Positions 7,601 to 16,759 of a stretch of DNA of 64,000 nucleotides are shown here, in pieces; positions within the stretch are counted from its first letter, which is position 1, and each line of letters opens with the position of its first letter. Under the pieces are notes generated by a model, which saw nothing but the letters and a program-made list of their open reading frames with translations, searched no databases and was not told the DNA's origin. The DNA lies in assembly GCF_019343475.1 (NCBI RefSeq), contig NZ_CP072453.1:3968001-4032000 (forward strand), given 5' to 3'. Origin of the DNA: Providencia sp. R33. GTDB taxonomy: Bacteria; Pseudomonadota; Gammaproteobacteria; Enterobacterales; Enterobacteriaceae. Position numbers and translations under genes: made by a program.

Positions 7601-9931
7601 TTACTTTTTTTTGCCAAATGCAGCAGCAAGGGCGTCGCTCATGGCACTGTTGCCTGATGAATTATCGTTTTGGCGTGAGTTGCCACGAGGTGCAGGGGAT
7701 TTACGTGCGTTTTTATCTTGTGCAGGTGCAGCTTTACGAGGTGCGCTGTTGGAATCACCTGCTTGTTCGTCCAAGCGCATGGTGAGGGCGATACGCTTGC
7801 GGGCAATATCCACATCCAACACTTTTACTTTCACAATATCGCCAGCTTTCACCACTTTATGTGGGTCTTCGACGTAACTATTGGAGAGTGAAGAGATATG
7901 CACTAAGCCATCTTGGTGCACGCCGATATCCACAAATGCACCAAAGTTGGTCACGTTGGTCACTGCACCTTCTAATATCATGCCAGAAACGAGGTCATTC
8001 ATCGTTTCCACGCCTTCAGCAAAGGTGGCTGTTTTAAACTCAGGACGTGGGTCACGACCTGGTTTTTCTAACTCTTTGATAATATCTGTAACCGTTGGGA
8101 CACCAAACTGCTCTGTTGTGAAATCACGCGGGCTCAGCGCGTTGAGCGCTTGTGAATTACCCATGATGTCTTTCAGTGGCTGGCGGACGGTTTGCAGAAT
8201 TTTTTCAACGATAGGGTAAGCTTCAGGGTGAACCGTTGACGCATCCAGTGGGTTCTCGCCATTAGTGATACGCAGAAACCCAGCGCACTGTTCAAAGGCT
8301 TTAGGCCCAAGGCGTGCCACTTTCAGTAACTGTTTACGGTCATTGAATTGGCCGTTTTCATCGCGCCAATCAACCACGTTCTGTGCGATCATTTTGCTCA
8401 GGCCTGCAACGCGAGTCAGCAAGGCAACTGAGGCGGTATTTAAGTCCACACCTACCGAGTTTACACAGTCTTCAACAACGGCATCCAGTTTACGGGCGAG
8501 TTGAGTTTGGCTGACATCATGTTGGTATTGGCCTACCCCGATAGATTTCGGGTCTATTTTAACCAGCTCAGCCAGCGGGTCTTGCAGACGGCGGGCAATC
8601 GATACAGCGCCACGTAATGACACATCCAAGGTTGGGAATTCTAGCGCAGCCAGTTCAGAGGCGGAGTACACTGACGCACCCGCTTCACTGACAATCACTT
8701 TTTGCGCAGTCACTTCAGGGTATTGTTTTTGCACTTCTGCAAAGAAGCGCTCCGTTTCACGGGAAGCGGTACCGTTACCAATTGCCACTAATTCCACGTT
8801 ATGTTTCTGGCACAGTGCGGCCACGATGGTTGCCGCTTTTGCTGCTTGGCCAGTGTGTGGGTAGATTGTGTCGGTGGCAATAAGTTTCCCTGTCGCATCC
8901 ACGACAGCAACTTTTACCCCAGTACGCAGGCCCGGATCGAGGCCCATAGTAGCACGCATACCTGCGGGTGCTGCCATCAGTAAGTCACTGAGATTGCGGG
9001 CAAAAACGTTAATCGCTTCTTCTTCGGCTTTTTCGCGCAAAGAACTCATCACTTCCGTTTCTAAGTGTAGTAAGACTTTGACGCGCCATGTCCAACTGAT
9101 CACCGCTTTGCGCCATTGGTCAGCAGGGGCGTTGTTCAAACGGACATCTAAGTGGCGAGTAATAATTTCTTCGCAATAACTTTCTTTTGGTGGCTCATCG
9201 AATTGAGGGTCACAATTTAACGAAAGCTGTAAAACCCCTTCGTTGCGACCGCGGAACATGGCCAGTGCTCGGTGTGAAGGCACTTGTGAAACAGGTTCGT
9301 GATGCTCGAAGTAATCGCTAAATTTGACGCCTTCTGCTTGTTTACCTTCTGCAACGACGGAAACAAGGTGGGCATTTTTCCAAATATAGTCACGAACTTT
9401 GGCTAATAAGGCTGCATCTTCGGCGAAACGCTCCATCAGGATATAACGTGCGCCATCTAAGGCCGCTTTCACATCAGCAACGCCTTTATCTGCATCGACG
9501 TAAGTTTGTGCGAGTGCTTCAGGAGATTGGCTTGGGTCTGTCCACAACGTATCCGCTAATGGCTCAAGTCCCGCTTCAATGGCGATTTGCCCACGAGTAC
9601 GACGTTTCGGTTTGTAAGGTAAGTACAGGTCTTCAAGTTCGGTTTTGTTAAGCGTGGTATTAATTGCAGAAGCCAATTCTGGCGTGAGTTTCCCTTGCTC
9701 TTCAATCGATTTGAGAATGGTTTGCTTACGGCCGTTTAGTTCACGTAAGTACCCTAAGCGGCTTTCTAGCTGGCGAAGCTGAGTATCGTCCAACCCTCCG
9801 GTAACCTCTTTACGGTAACGCGCGATAAACGGGACAGTATTGCCTTCATCCAATAACGTGATGGCAGAAAAAACCTGTTTCGGTTGGGCTTGCAGTTCAG
9901 CTGCAATGATTTGGCTTAGAGTTTCATTCAT
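7601..9931 (-). CDS. tex: Tex family RNA-binding transcription accessory protein
   Basis: Cytoplasmic nucleic-acid-binding protein (YhgF in E. coli), 776 aa, aligning along its whole length with the E. coli protein. Domain order is an N-terminal helical region, a YqgF/RNase H-like core (MGLDPGLRTGVKVAVVDATGK...IGNGTASRETERF), helix-hairpin-helix repeats (NTASVALLTRVAGLSKMIAQNVV) and a C-terminal S1 domain (about 645-715, GAVTNVTNFGAFVDIGVHQDGLVH). A basic low-complexity tail rich in Arg, Asn and Ser follows. It is divergent from greB, as in E. coli. Exact cellular role is poorly defined in the family. Confidence 0.96.
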   Translation of the reverse strand: MNETLSQIIAAELQAQPKQVFSAITLLDEGNTVPFIARYRKEVTGGLDDTQLRQLESRLGYLRELNGRKQTILKSIEEQGKLTPELASAINTTLNKTELEDLYLPYKPKRRTRGQIAIEAGLEPLADTLWTDPSQSPEALAQTYVDADKGVADVKAALDGARYILMERFAEDAALLAKVRDYIWKNAHLVSVVAEGKQAEGVKFSDYFEHHEPVSQVPSHRALAMFRGRNEGVLQLSLNCDPQFDEPPKESYCEEIITRHLDVRLNNAPADQWRKAVISWTWRVKVLLHLETEVMSSLREKAEEEAINVFARNLSDLLMAAPAGMRATMGLDPGLRTGVKVAVVDATGKLIATDTIYPHTGQAAKAATIVAALCQKHNVELVAIGNGTASRETERFFAEVQKQYPEVTAQKVIVSEAGASVYSASELAALEFPTLDVSLRGAVSIARRLQDPLAELVKIDPKSIGVGQYQHDVSQTQLARKLDAVVEDCVNSVGVDLNTASVALLTRVAGLSKMIAQNVVDWRDENGQFNDRKQLLKVARLGPKAFEQCAGFLRITNGENPLDASTVHPEAYPIVEKILQTVRQPLKDIMGNSQALNALSPRDFTTEQFGVPTVTDIIKELEKPGRDPRPEFKTATFAEGVETMNDLVSGMILEGAVTNVTNFGAFVDIGVHQDGLVHISSLSNSYVEDPHKVVKAGDIVKVKVLDVDIARKRIALTMRLDEQAGDSNSAPRKAAPAQDKNARKSPAPRGNSRQNDNSSGNSAMSDALAAAFGKKK

Positions 9932-10100
9932 GTCGTGTTTAAATACCTACTGAAAGAACAGTTAAAAAATTTACTGCACTGTTATACTTGGTGGTAGCGA
10001 GAATTTCCAGATTGAATTTCGGTCTATTGGTAGGAAAGTCTCAGATTATATTCTATAAAATATTATAATTATTGTTTTCTTTGACTAATATTCTAAGGTT

Positions 10101-10586
10101 ATGGCGAAAAGTCTATTAATAACGCGTGAAGGTTGGGATGCGCTCGACCAAGAGCTAAAGTATCTGTGGAAAGAGGAACGGCCTAGAGTCACTCAATCCG
10201 TGTCAGAAGCTGCGGCACAAGGGGATCGTTCAGAAAATGCAGAATATATTTATGGTAAAAAAAGGCTGCGTGAGATAGACCGACGTATTCGTTTTTTATC
10301 CAAAAGGTTAGATCAACTCAGGATTATCGAGCCCGATCCTCGCCAAGAAGGCCGTGTCTTTTTTGGGGCATGGGTTAAACTTGAAGATGATAATGAAAAT
10401 ATCAGAATATTCCGCATTGTCGGTGCAGACGAGTTTGACCCTGCAAAACAATGGATTTCAATTGACTCACCCGTTGCTCGCGCCCTGATTGGCAAGCAGG
10501 TCGATGATGAAATTACGGTGAATACGCCGGGCGGTGAAGTCACCTATTTTGTGTTAGATATAAGCTATAAGCCACTAACCGACTGA
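10101..10586 (+). CDS. greB: Transcription elongation factor GreB
   Basis: RNA polymerase secondary-channel factor that stimulates cleavage of backtracked transcripts. At 161 aa it has an N-terminal antiparallel coiled coil with the acidic tip GDRSENAEYIYGKK (catalytic Asp and Glu) and a C-terminal FKBP-like domain (VNTPGGEVTYFVLDISY). It sits upstream of ompR-envZ in the conserved enterobacterial order. Confidence 0.97.
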   Translation: MAKSLLITREGWDALDQELKYLWKEERPRVTQSVSEAAAQGDRSENAEYIYGKKRLREIDRRIRFLSKRLDQLRIIEPDPRQEGRVFFGAWVKLEDDNENIRIFRIVGADEFDPAKQWISIDSPVARALIGKQVDDEITVNTPGGEVTYFVLDISYKPLTD

Positions 10587-10700
10587 AGTGTAAAATGATT
10601 CATTAAATCTATGGTTAGTGGTAAATTAGTGAACATTAAACGTGTTTTTGTTCACATTTAGAACAATAATTTGAAAGATGCACATCTTGAGGGCTACAAA

Positions 10701-11420
10701 ATGCAGGAAAGTTATAAAGTTCTTGTCGTCGATGATGATATGCGTTTACGTGCACTGCTGGAGCGTTACCTCACTGAACAAGGCTTTCAGGTAAGGAGTG
10801 CTGCAAACGCTGAACAAATGGACAGGATCCTGACGAGGGAATCTATTCATCTGATCGTGTTAGATTTAATGCTTCCGGGTGAAGATGGTTTATCAATTTG
10901 CCGTCGTTTACGTAGCCAAAATAACCCAATTCCTATCATTATGGTCACGGCGAAGGGTGAAGAAGTTGACCGTATCGTTGGTTTAGAAATCGGTGCGGAT
11001 GACTATATTCCAAAACCGTTTAACCCACGTGAATTGCTTGCACGTATTCGTGCGGTATTACGTCGTCAAGCGAATGAATTACCGGGTGCGCCATCTCAAG
11101 ATGATGCAGTGATTACCTTTGGTAAATTTAAACTGAATCTCGGAACGCGTGAAATGTTCCAAGGTGATGAAAATATGCCATTGACCAGCGGTGAGTTCGC
11201 GGTATTAAAAGTGTTGGTTTCTTACCCAAGGGAACCGTTATCTCGTGACAAGCTGATGAGCTTAGCGAGAGGCCGCGAGTACAGTGCGATGGAGCGTTCT
11301 ATCGACGTTCAAATTTCACGCTTGCGTCGTATGGTTGAAGAAGACCCAGCGCACCCACGTTATATTCAAACAGTTTGGGGCTTGGGCTATGTGTTTGTTC
11401 CGGATGGAAGTAAAGCATGA
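10701..11420 (+). CDS. ompR: Osmolarity response regulator OmpR
   Basis: Response regulator of the EnvZ-OmpR system, controlling porins and other envelope genes. The ATG at 10701 (MQESYKVLVVDDD) has a TTGAGGG Shine-Dalgarno and gives 239 aa, exactly the E. coli length; an open frame ten codons upstream is ignored. The receiver domain has the phosphorylated Asp in VLDLMLPGEDG and a conserved KPF. The C-terminal winged helix (DVQISRLRRMVEEDP...VWGLGYVFVPDG) binds DNA. Its TGA overlaps the envZ ATG (ATGA), indicating translational coupling. Confidence 0.98.
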   Translation: MQESYKVLVVDDDMRLRALLERYLTEQGFQVRSAANAEQMDRILTRESIHLIVLDLMLPGEDGLSICRRLRSQNNPIPIIMVTAKGEEVDRIVGLEIGADDYIPKPFNPRELLARIRAVLRRQANELPGAPSQDDAVITFGKFKLNLGTREMFQGDENMPLTSGEFAVLKVLVSYPREPLSRDKLMSLARGREYSAMERSIDVQISRLRRMVEEDPAHPRYIQTVWGLGYVFVPDGSKA

Positions 11421-12748
11421 AGCGACTGAGGTTCTCTCGACGTAGTACATTTTCTCGCTCGTTGTTCTTGTTTGTTGCGCTGCTGTTCGCCAGTTTAGTG
11501 ACCAGCTACATGGTTGTATTGAATTTTGTTGTGATGCCAAGCTTACAGCAATTCAATAAAGTCCTTGCGTATGAAGTAAGAACATTGATGACCGAGAAAA
11601 TGGTGCTGCAAGATGGAACCTCAGTGCGGGTTTCCCCCGCTTTGCGTAAGAAAATCTACAACGAATTAGGTATTACGTTCTATGCCCACTCAGCTGCAAT
11701 GGAAGAGGGGCTGAACTGGGCTAAAGAGTATGATTTTCTGAGCGACCACATGTCGCAATACTTAGGTGGAAAGGCGAGTGTTCATCTTGAACTTGGCCGT
11801 GAGTATCCGATCTTGTGGTTAACATCTTACCTCGCCCCCGATATTTGGGTGCGAGTTCCCCTGACCGAAATTGGTCAAAATCAATTTTCCCTTGTTTTCA
11901 GATATACCTTAACCATTTTCCTCACAATTTTTGCGGGGGTATGGCTGTATATCCGCTACCAAAACAAGCCATTGCTTGAATTGGAGTACCATGCAGGGGA
12001 GGTCGGAAAGGGCTTTGTTTTGCCCCCAATGCAAGAAAAGGGGGCAACGGAAGTTAGAGCCGCAATTCGGTCTTTTAATCACATGGCCGCAGGGATCAAA
12101 ACCCTAGAAAATGACCGAACTGTCTTGATGGCAGGGGTCAGTCATGACTTAAGAACACCGCTAACCCGGATTCGCTTAGCGACAGAAATGATGAGCCCAG
12201 AAGACAGCTATCTGGCGGAGTCTATCAATAAAGATATTGAAGAGTGTGACGCGATTATCGGCCAATTCATGTCTTACTTGAAAACAGGACAAGAGATGGA
12301 TATGGAGTTCTGCGACCTCAACGCTATCTTAATGGAAGCGGTCAACTCAGAAAGCAATGTTATCGGCGAAATCGAAACGGCGTTAGAACCGGGCTCAATG
12401 GTCGTGAACGGTAACCCGCTAGCGATTAAGCGTGCAATCACCAATATGATTGTGAACGCTTATCGTTATGGGAATGGCTGGATCAAAGTGAGCAGCGGTA
12501 AAACTGAGGATTTTGTCTGGTTCCAAGTGGAAGATGATGGTGCAGGTATCAAAGAAGAAGATATACACCGCTTGTTCCAACCCTTTGTACAAGGTGAAAA
12601 AGCACGCAGTAATACGGGAACTGGCTTAGGGCTAGCGATTATACGCCGTATAGTGGATGCCCATGAAGGGAGTATAGAGATCCACAAAAGTGAGCGTGGC
12701 GGGTTTGCGATTAGGGCTCTTCTCCCCCTCAAAGAAAAAGAAGACTAA
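11417..12748 (+). CDS. envZ: Osmosensor histidine kinase/phosphatase EnvZ
   Basis: Inner-membrane sensor kinase of 443 aa. TM1 is near residues 13-35 and TM2 near 160-180, flanking a periplasmic domain. HAMP and DHp domains follow, with the phosphorylated His in MAGVSHDLRTPLTRIRL. The ATPase domain shows N-box NMIVNAYRYGNG, G1 DDGAGI and G2 GTGLGLAI. It ends one base before a five-unit ERIC array; the pckA neighbour of E. coli is replaced by pstS. Confidence 0.97.
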   Translation: MKRLRFSRRSTFSRSLFLFVALLFASLVTSYMVVLNFVVMPSLQQFNKVLAYEVRTLMTEKMVLQDGTSVRVSPALRKKIYNELGITFYAHSAAMEEGLNWAKEYDFLSDHMSQYLGGKASVHLELGREYPILWLTSYLAPDIWVRVPLTEIGQNQFSLVFRYTLTIFLTIFAGVWLYIRYQNKPLLELEYHAGEVGKGFVLPPMQEKGATEVRAAIRSFNHMAAGIKTLENDRTVLMAGVSHDLRTPLTRIRLATEMMSPEDSYLAESINKDIEECDAIIGQFMSYLKTGQEMDMEFCDLNAILMEAVNSESNVIGEIETALEPGSMVVNGNPLAIKRAITNMIVNAYRYGNGWIKVSSGKTEDFVWFQVEDDGAGIKEEDIHRLFQPFVQGEKARSNTGTGLGLAIIRRIVDAHEGSIEIHKSERGGFAIRALLPLKEKED

Positions 12749-13441
12749 ATACTCTTCACACTTTGCACCGCAGCGTTGTTGGCTGCGCTCGGCTACTCGA
12801 GTCACATACTTGTGTATGCTCCCCGAGATACCCTTACTTGGCCGCCTAGCTGCGGCACAAATTGTTTTGAGTATTATCTGTATTTAGCTAAATACACTTC
12901 ACACATTGCACCGCAGCGTTGTTGGCTGCGCTCGGTTACTCGAGTCACATACTTGTGTATGCTCCCCGAGATATCCTTACTTGGCCGCCTAGCTGCGGCA
13001 CAAATTGTTTTGAGTATTATCTGTATTTAGCTAAATACACTTCACACATTGCACCGCAGCGTTGTTGGCTGCGCTCGGCTACTCGAGTCACATACTTGTG
13101 TATGCTCCCCGAGATACCCTTACTTGGCCGCCTAGCTGCGGCACAAATTGTTTTGAGTATTATCTGTATTTAGCTAAATACACTTCACACATTGCACCGC
13201 AGCGTTGTTGGCTGCGCTCGGTTACTCGAGTCACATACTTGTGTATGCTCCCCGAGATACCCTTACTTGGCCGCCTAGCTGCGGCACAAATTGTTTTGAG
13301 TATTATCTGTATTTAGCTAAATACACTTCACACTTTGCGCTACAGCGTTGTTGGCTGCGCTCGGTTACTTGGGTCACATACTTGTGTATGCTCCCCGAGA
13401 TACCCTTACTTGGCCGCCTATCGATAACTTGAACTATTTAG
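12749..13441. repeat. Tandem array of five ERIC/IRU elements
   Basis: Five units start at 12749, 12892, 13035, 13178 and 13321, with an exact 143-bp period for the first four. Each carries the ERIC core: a GTTGTTGGCTGCG arm, central CACATACTTGTGTATGCTC and a right GCCGCCTA arm, so a unit can fold into one long imperfect hairpin. Copies 1-4 differ by only a few bases. Copy 5 has a different right end (TAACTTGAACTATTTAG) closer to the canonical ERIC end. No gene is likely here; short ORFs repeating every 143 bp are translation shadows. Confidence 0.93.
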
Positions 13442-13482
13442 CGCTATCCTTTTTTGCCTAGACTAAAAATATTTTCGCTTTT

Positions 13483-13497
13483 ATGACAGTCTGTCAT
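13483..13497. promoter_or_regulatory. Palindrome ATGACAG-T-CTGTCAT upstream of pstS
   Basis: A perfect 7-bp inverted repeat around one base is followed by a T-rich run. The CTGTCAT arms equal PhoB half-sites in inverted orientation, about 120 bp before the main Pho box. It could be an extra PhoB contact or a weak terminator of read-through from envZ. Confidence 0.4.
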
Positions 13498-13609
13498 TTT
13501 TCTTTTTCAAACTTATCTTGATATGATATTTTTCTAACTAATTGAATTTAAATTATTTTTATTTTTATCCTGCCTGATTTTATCTCTTCCTCAGTGAAAA
13601 AATAATCAA

Positions 13610-13640
13610 TTGTCATAAAACTGTCATAAAAACGACATGT
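13610..13640 (+). promoter_or_regulatory. Pho box of pstSCAB-phoU
   Basis: TTGTCATAAAACTGTCAT (13610-13627) contains two 7-bp PhoB half-sites separated by AAAA, a near-perfect Pho box. A third half-site-like repeat (CTGTCATAAAAACGACAT) overlaps it, extending the tandem. It lies about 90-120 bp before the pstS start, so PhoB activation under phosphate limitation is expected. Confidence 0.88.
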
Positions 13641-13729
13641 TGTCGTAACTAAATTGTCCTATTTTTCCTACCGTGACATACACCCAACAATTTTATACTT
13701 GATTGTTTCTATACATCCCCGGAGGGATT

Positions 13730-14773
13730 ATGAAAATGACGCGTACCACCTTAGCAAGCGTAATGGCAGCAACTTTATCTCTGACTGCAATGTCTTCTTT
13801 TGCTGCTACCAGCCTGACCGGAGCTGGCGCGACCTTCCCTGCTCCTGTCTATGCGAAGTGGGCAGACTCTTATCAGAAAGAAACAGGTAATAAAGTGAAC
13901 TATCAGGGGATCGGTTCTTCTGGTGGTGTAAAACAAATTAATGCAAGAACCGTTGATTTTGGTGCGTCTGATGCACCATTGACTGACGAAAAATTAAAAG
14001 AAGATGGCCTGTTCCAATTCCCTACCGTTATCGGTGGTGTGGTACTGGCGGTTAACGTAAAAGGCATCGAGTCAGGCCAACTGACTTTAGATGGCAACAC
14101 ATTAGGTGATATCTATTTGGGTAAAATCACCAAATGGAATGACCCGGCTATTGCAAAATTAAACCCGAAAGTGAGCTTACCAGACCAAACTATTGCAGTG
14201 GTAAGACGTTCTGACGGTTCAGGTACCACATTCGTCTTCACAAGCTACTTAGCAAAAGTCAGCACAGGTTGGAAAGATGAAATCGGTGCGGGTTCAACCG
14301 TTAACTGGCCGAAAAACAGCGTAGGCGGTAAAGGTAACGACGGTGTTGCTGCATTCGTACAACGTCTGCCAGGCTCTATCGGTTATGTTGAATATGCTTA
14401 CGCAAAACAAAATAATCTTGCGTATACTAAGTTAGTTTCTGCGGATGGCGAAGCGGTATCACCAACGGGTGAAAGCTTCAGCGCAGCAGCGAAAAAAGTT
14501 GACTGGTCTAAGTCGTTTGCACAAGACCTGACTAACCGTGACGGCGCGAACGCATGGCCAATCACGTCAACGACGTTCATCTTAGTACACAAAGAACAAG
14601 CCAATGCTGAGAAAGGCAAAGCGGTTCTCGACTTCTATAACTGGGCGTACGATAAAGGCGGCAAACAAGCAGAAGCACTGGATTACGCCGTGTTACCAAA
14701 AGAAGTTGTGACAGCTGTTCGTGCAGCATGGAAAACAGAAATTAAAGATAGCCAAGGTAAAGCATTGTTCTAA
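13730..14773 (+). CDS. pstS: Phosphate-binding periplasmic protein PstS
   Basis: High-affinity periplasmic phosphate receptor for the PstCAB importer, 347 aa from the ATG at 13730, preceded by a GGAGGG Shine-Dalgarno. A signal peptide (KMTRTTLASVMAAT... to SSFA-A) is followed by SLTGAGATFPAPVYAKW, the conserved PstS start with phosphate-contacting residues. RRSDGSGTTFVF and the GNDGVAAFVQ region complete the binding site. First gene of pstSCAB-phoU; a stem-loop after it probably sets the excess of binding protein over membrane subunits. Confidence 0.98.
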   Translation: MKMTRTTLASVMAATLSLTAMSSFAATSLTGAGATFPAPVYAKWADSYQKETGNKVNYQGIGSSGGVKQINARTVDFGASDAPLTDEKLKEDGLFQFPTVIGGVVLAVNVKGIESGQLTLDGNTLGDIYLGKITKWNDPAIAKLNPKVSLPDQTIAVVRRSDGSGTTFVFTSYLAKVSTGWKDEIGAGSTVNWPKNSVGGKGNDGVAAFVQRLPGSIGYVEYAYAKQNNLAYTKLVSADGEAVSPTGESFSAAAKKVDWSKSFAQDLTNRDGANAWPITSTTFILVHKEQANAEKGKAVLDFYNWAYDKGGKQAEALDYAVLPKEVVTAVRAAWKTEIKDSQGKALF

Positions 14774-14793
14774 TGCGCCTCGGGTTGGAAATG

Positions 14794-14826
14794 GCGGGTA
14801 AGCACTGAGGAACAGGACTTACCCGC
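14794..14826 (+). terminator. pstS-pstC intergenic stem-loop (attenuator/stabiliser)
   Basis: A perfect 9-bp stem (GCGGGTAAG with CTTACCCGC) encloses a 15-base loop and has no long T-run after it. Such hairpins protect upstream mRNA or partly terminate transcription, which would explain high PstS relative to PstC. The role is inferred from position. Confidence 0.6.
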
Positions 14827-14882
14827 TCATTGTTGTAACGCAATCCTACAAACCAAGTAGGAATGGAAAGAGAACAAAGCGC

Positions 14883-15839
14883 ATGGCCGAAAAAACAACG
14901 GCATTTAGAGCTCCCAGCAAATCAGGTGATGTAATTTTTGGTGCACTGGTAAAGATTGCCGCGCTAATCACTTTGTTAATGCTCGGTGGCATCATTATTT
15001 CCCTTATTTTTGCGTCTTGGCCAAGTATGCAGAAGTTTGGGTTTTCGTTTTTATGGACCAAAGAGTGGGATGCACCAGCGGAACAGTTTGGTGCCCTTGT
15101 GCCGATTTACGGCACCATTGTAACCTCGTTAATCGCCCTGATTATCGCGGTGCCTGTCAGTTTTGGTATTGCACTGTTCTTAACGGAACTCGCACCAAAT
15201 TGGCTAAAACGTCCATTAGGGATTGCTATTGAATTACTTGCCGCCATTCCCAGTATTGTTTACGGGATGTGGGGCTTATTCGTTTTCGCACCACTTTTTG
15301 CAGAATACTTCCAAGAGCCGGTCGGCAATGTGATGTCGAGTATTCCGATTGTCGGTGAATTATTTTCAGGCCCTGCATTCGGGATTGGTATTTTAGCGGC
15401 GGGGATTATCCTCGCGATTATGATTATTCCTTACATTGCGTCTGTGATGCGTGATGTGTTTGAACAAACCCCGGTGATGATGAAAGAGTCAGCCTACGGA
15501 ATTGGTTGTACCACGTGGGAAGTGATTTGGAACATTGTACTGCCGTATACCCGAAATGGGGTAATAGGTGGGGTGATGTTAGGGTTAGGCCGTGCATTGG
15601 GTGAAACCATGGCGGTAACTTTTGTGATTGGTAATACCTACCAACTCGATAGCGTATCCCTCTTCATGCCAGGGAATAGTATTACCTCTGCGTTGGCAAA
15701 TGAGTTTGCGGAAGCAGAAAGCGGCTTACATACCTCCGCACTGATGGAACTTGGGCTTATCCTGTTTGTTATCACGTTCATTGTGTTGGCAATTTCCAAG
15801 TTGATGGTAATGCGTCTTGCGAAGAATGAGGGCCGTTAA
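14883..15839 (+). CDS. pstC: Phosphate ABC transporter permease PstC
   Basis: Inner-membrane permease (318 aa) forming the phosphate channel with PstA. An N-terminal TM (ALVKIAALITLLMLGGIIISLIF region) is followed by the MetI-like domain with about five more segments. The ABC-interacting EAA loop reads ESAYGIGCTTWEVIWNIVLPYTRNGVIGG. It ends one base before pstA. Confidence 0.97.
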   Translation: MAEKTTAFRAPSKSGDVIFGALVKIAALITLLMLGGIIISLIFASWPSMQKFGFSFLWTKEWDAPAEQFGALVPIYGTIVTSLIALIIAVPVSFGIALFLTELAPNWLKRPLGIAIELLAAIPSIVYGMWGLFVFAPLFAEYFQEPVGNVMSSIPIVGELFSGPAFGIGILAAGIILAIMIIPYIASVMRDVFEQTPVMMKESAYGIGCTTWEVIWNIVLPYTRNGVIGGVMLGLGRALGETMAVTFVIGNTYQLDSVSLFMPGNSITSALANEFAEAESGLHTSALMELGLILFVITFIVLAISKLMVMRLAKNEGR

Positions 15840-15840
15840 T

Positions 15841-16722
15841 ATGTCTGAATCTCAACCTTTTATCGTCAATGAGAAAGAACGCGCCCGCCGTCAAGCATGG
15901 CGCCGCCAAGTGAATAGAATGGCGCTGTTTGTCTCAATGCTGACCATGGCATTTGGGTTGTTCTGGCTAGTGTGGATTTTATTTTCGACGGTGACCAAAG
16001 GGATTGACGGCATGTCCCTCAACCTGTTTACCGAAATGACCCCGCCACCAAATACCGAAGGTGGTGGTTTAGCGAATGCGATCGTCGGAAGTGGTTTATT
16101 AATTTTATGGGCAACCGTGATTGGAACGCCTTTAGGGATTTTAGCGGGGATTTACTTGGCGGAATATGGCCGTAAGTCATGGTTAGCGTCTGTAACCCGC
16201 TTTATTAATGACATTTTGTTATCAGCACCATCTATCGTTGTTGGCTTGTTTGTGTACACCATCGTGGTGGCACAAATGCAGCACTTCTCCGGATGGGCTG
16301 GGGTGATTGCACTGGCATTGCTGCAAATTCCAATTGTTATTCGTACCACTGAAAACATGCTGAAATTGGTACCGGATAGCTTGCGTGAAGCGGCTTATGC
16401 TCTTGGAACGCCAAAATGGAAAATGATTTTATCCATTACATTAAAAGCATCAGTATCCGGGATTATTACAGGGATTTTACTGGCAATTGCACGTATCGCG
16501 GGGGAAACCGCACCACTTCTGTTTACTTCACTGTCGAACCAGTTCTGGAGTACAGATATGAGCGAGCCAATTGCTAACTTACCTGTGACTATTTTCAAAT
16601 TCGCAATGAGTCCATTCTCCGAATGGCAAGAGCTTGCATGGGCTGGGGTGCTGTTGATTACCCTGTGTGTCCTGCTTATTAACATCATTGCCCGCGTTGT
16701 GTTTGCACAGAAAAAACACTAA
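15841..16722 (+). CDS. pstA: Phosphate ABC transporter permease PstA
   Basis: Second channel subunit, 293 aa from the ATG at 15841 (MSESQPF); the frame is open upstream inside pstC, but the family start fits here. It has six predicted membrane segments and the EAA loop REAAYALGTPKWKMILSITLKAS. A single base separates it from pstC, implying translational coupling; pstB follows after 37 bp. Confidence 0.96.
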   Translation: MSESQPFIVNEKERARRQAWRRQVNRMALFVSMLTMAFGLFWLVWILFSTVTKGIDGMSLNLFTEMTPPPNTEGGGLANAIVGSGLLILWATVIGTPLGILAGIYLAEYGRKSWLASVTRFINDILLSAPSIVVGLFVYTIVVAQMQHFSGWAGVIALALLQIPIVIRTTENMLKLVPDSLREAAYALGTPKWKMILSITLKASVSGIITGILLAIARIAGETAPLLFTSLSNQFWSTDMSEPIANLPVTIFKFAMSPFSEWQELAWAGVLLITLCVLLINIIARVVFAQKKH

Positions 16723-16759
16723 GCGCCCGGATAAATAAAGATTTAGAGAGAAAGTAACC

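Noticed and set aside
12776..13432. A series of 75-84-codon plus-strand ORFs repeating every 143 bp
   Set aside because: They are translations of the ERIC tandem repeats. They overlap each other, have no Shine-Dalgarno and no protein-like conservation.
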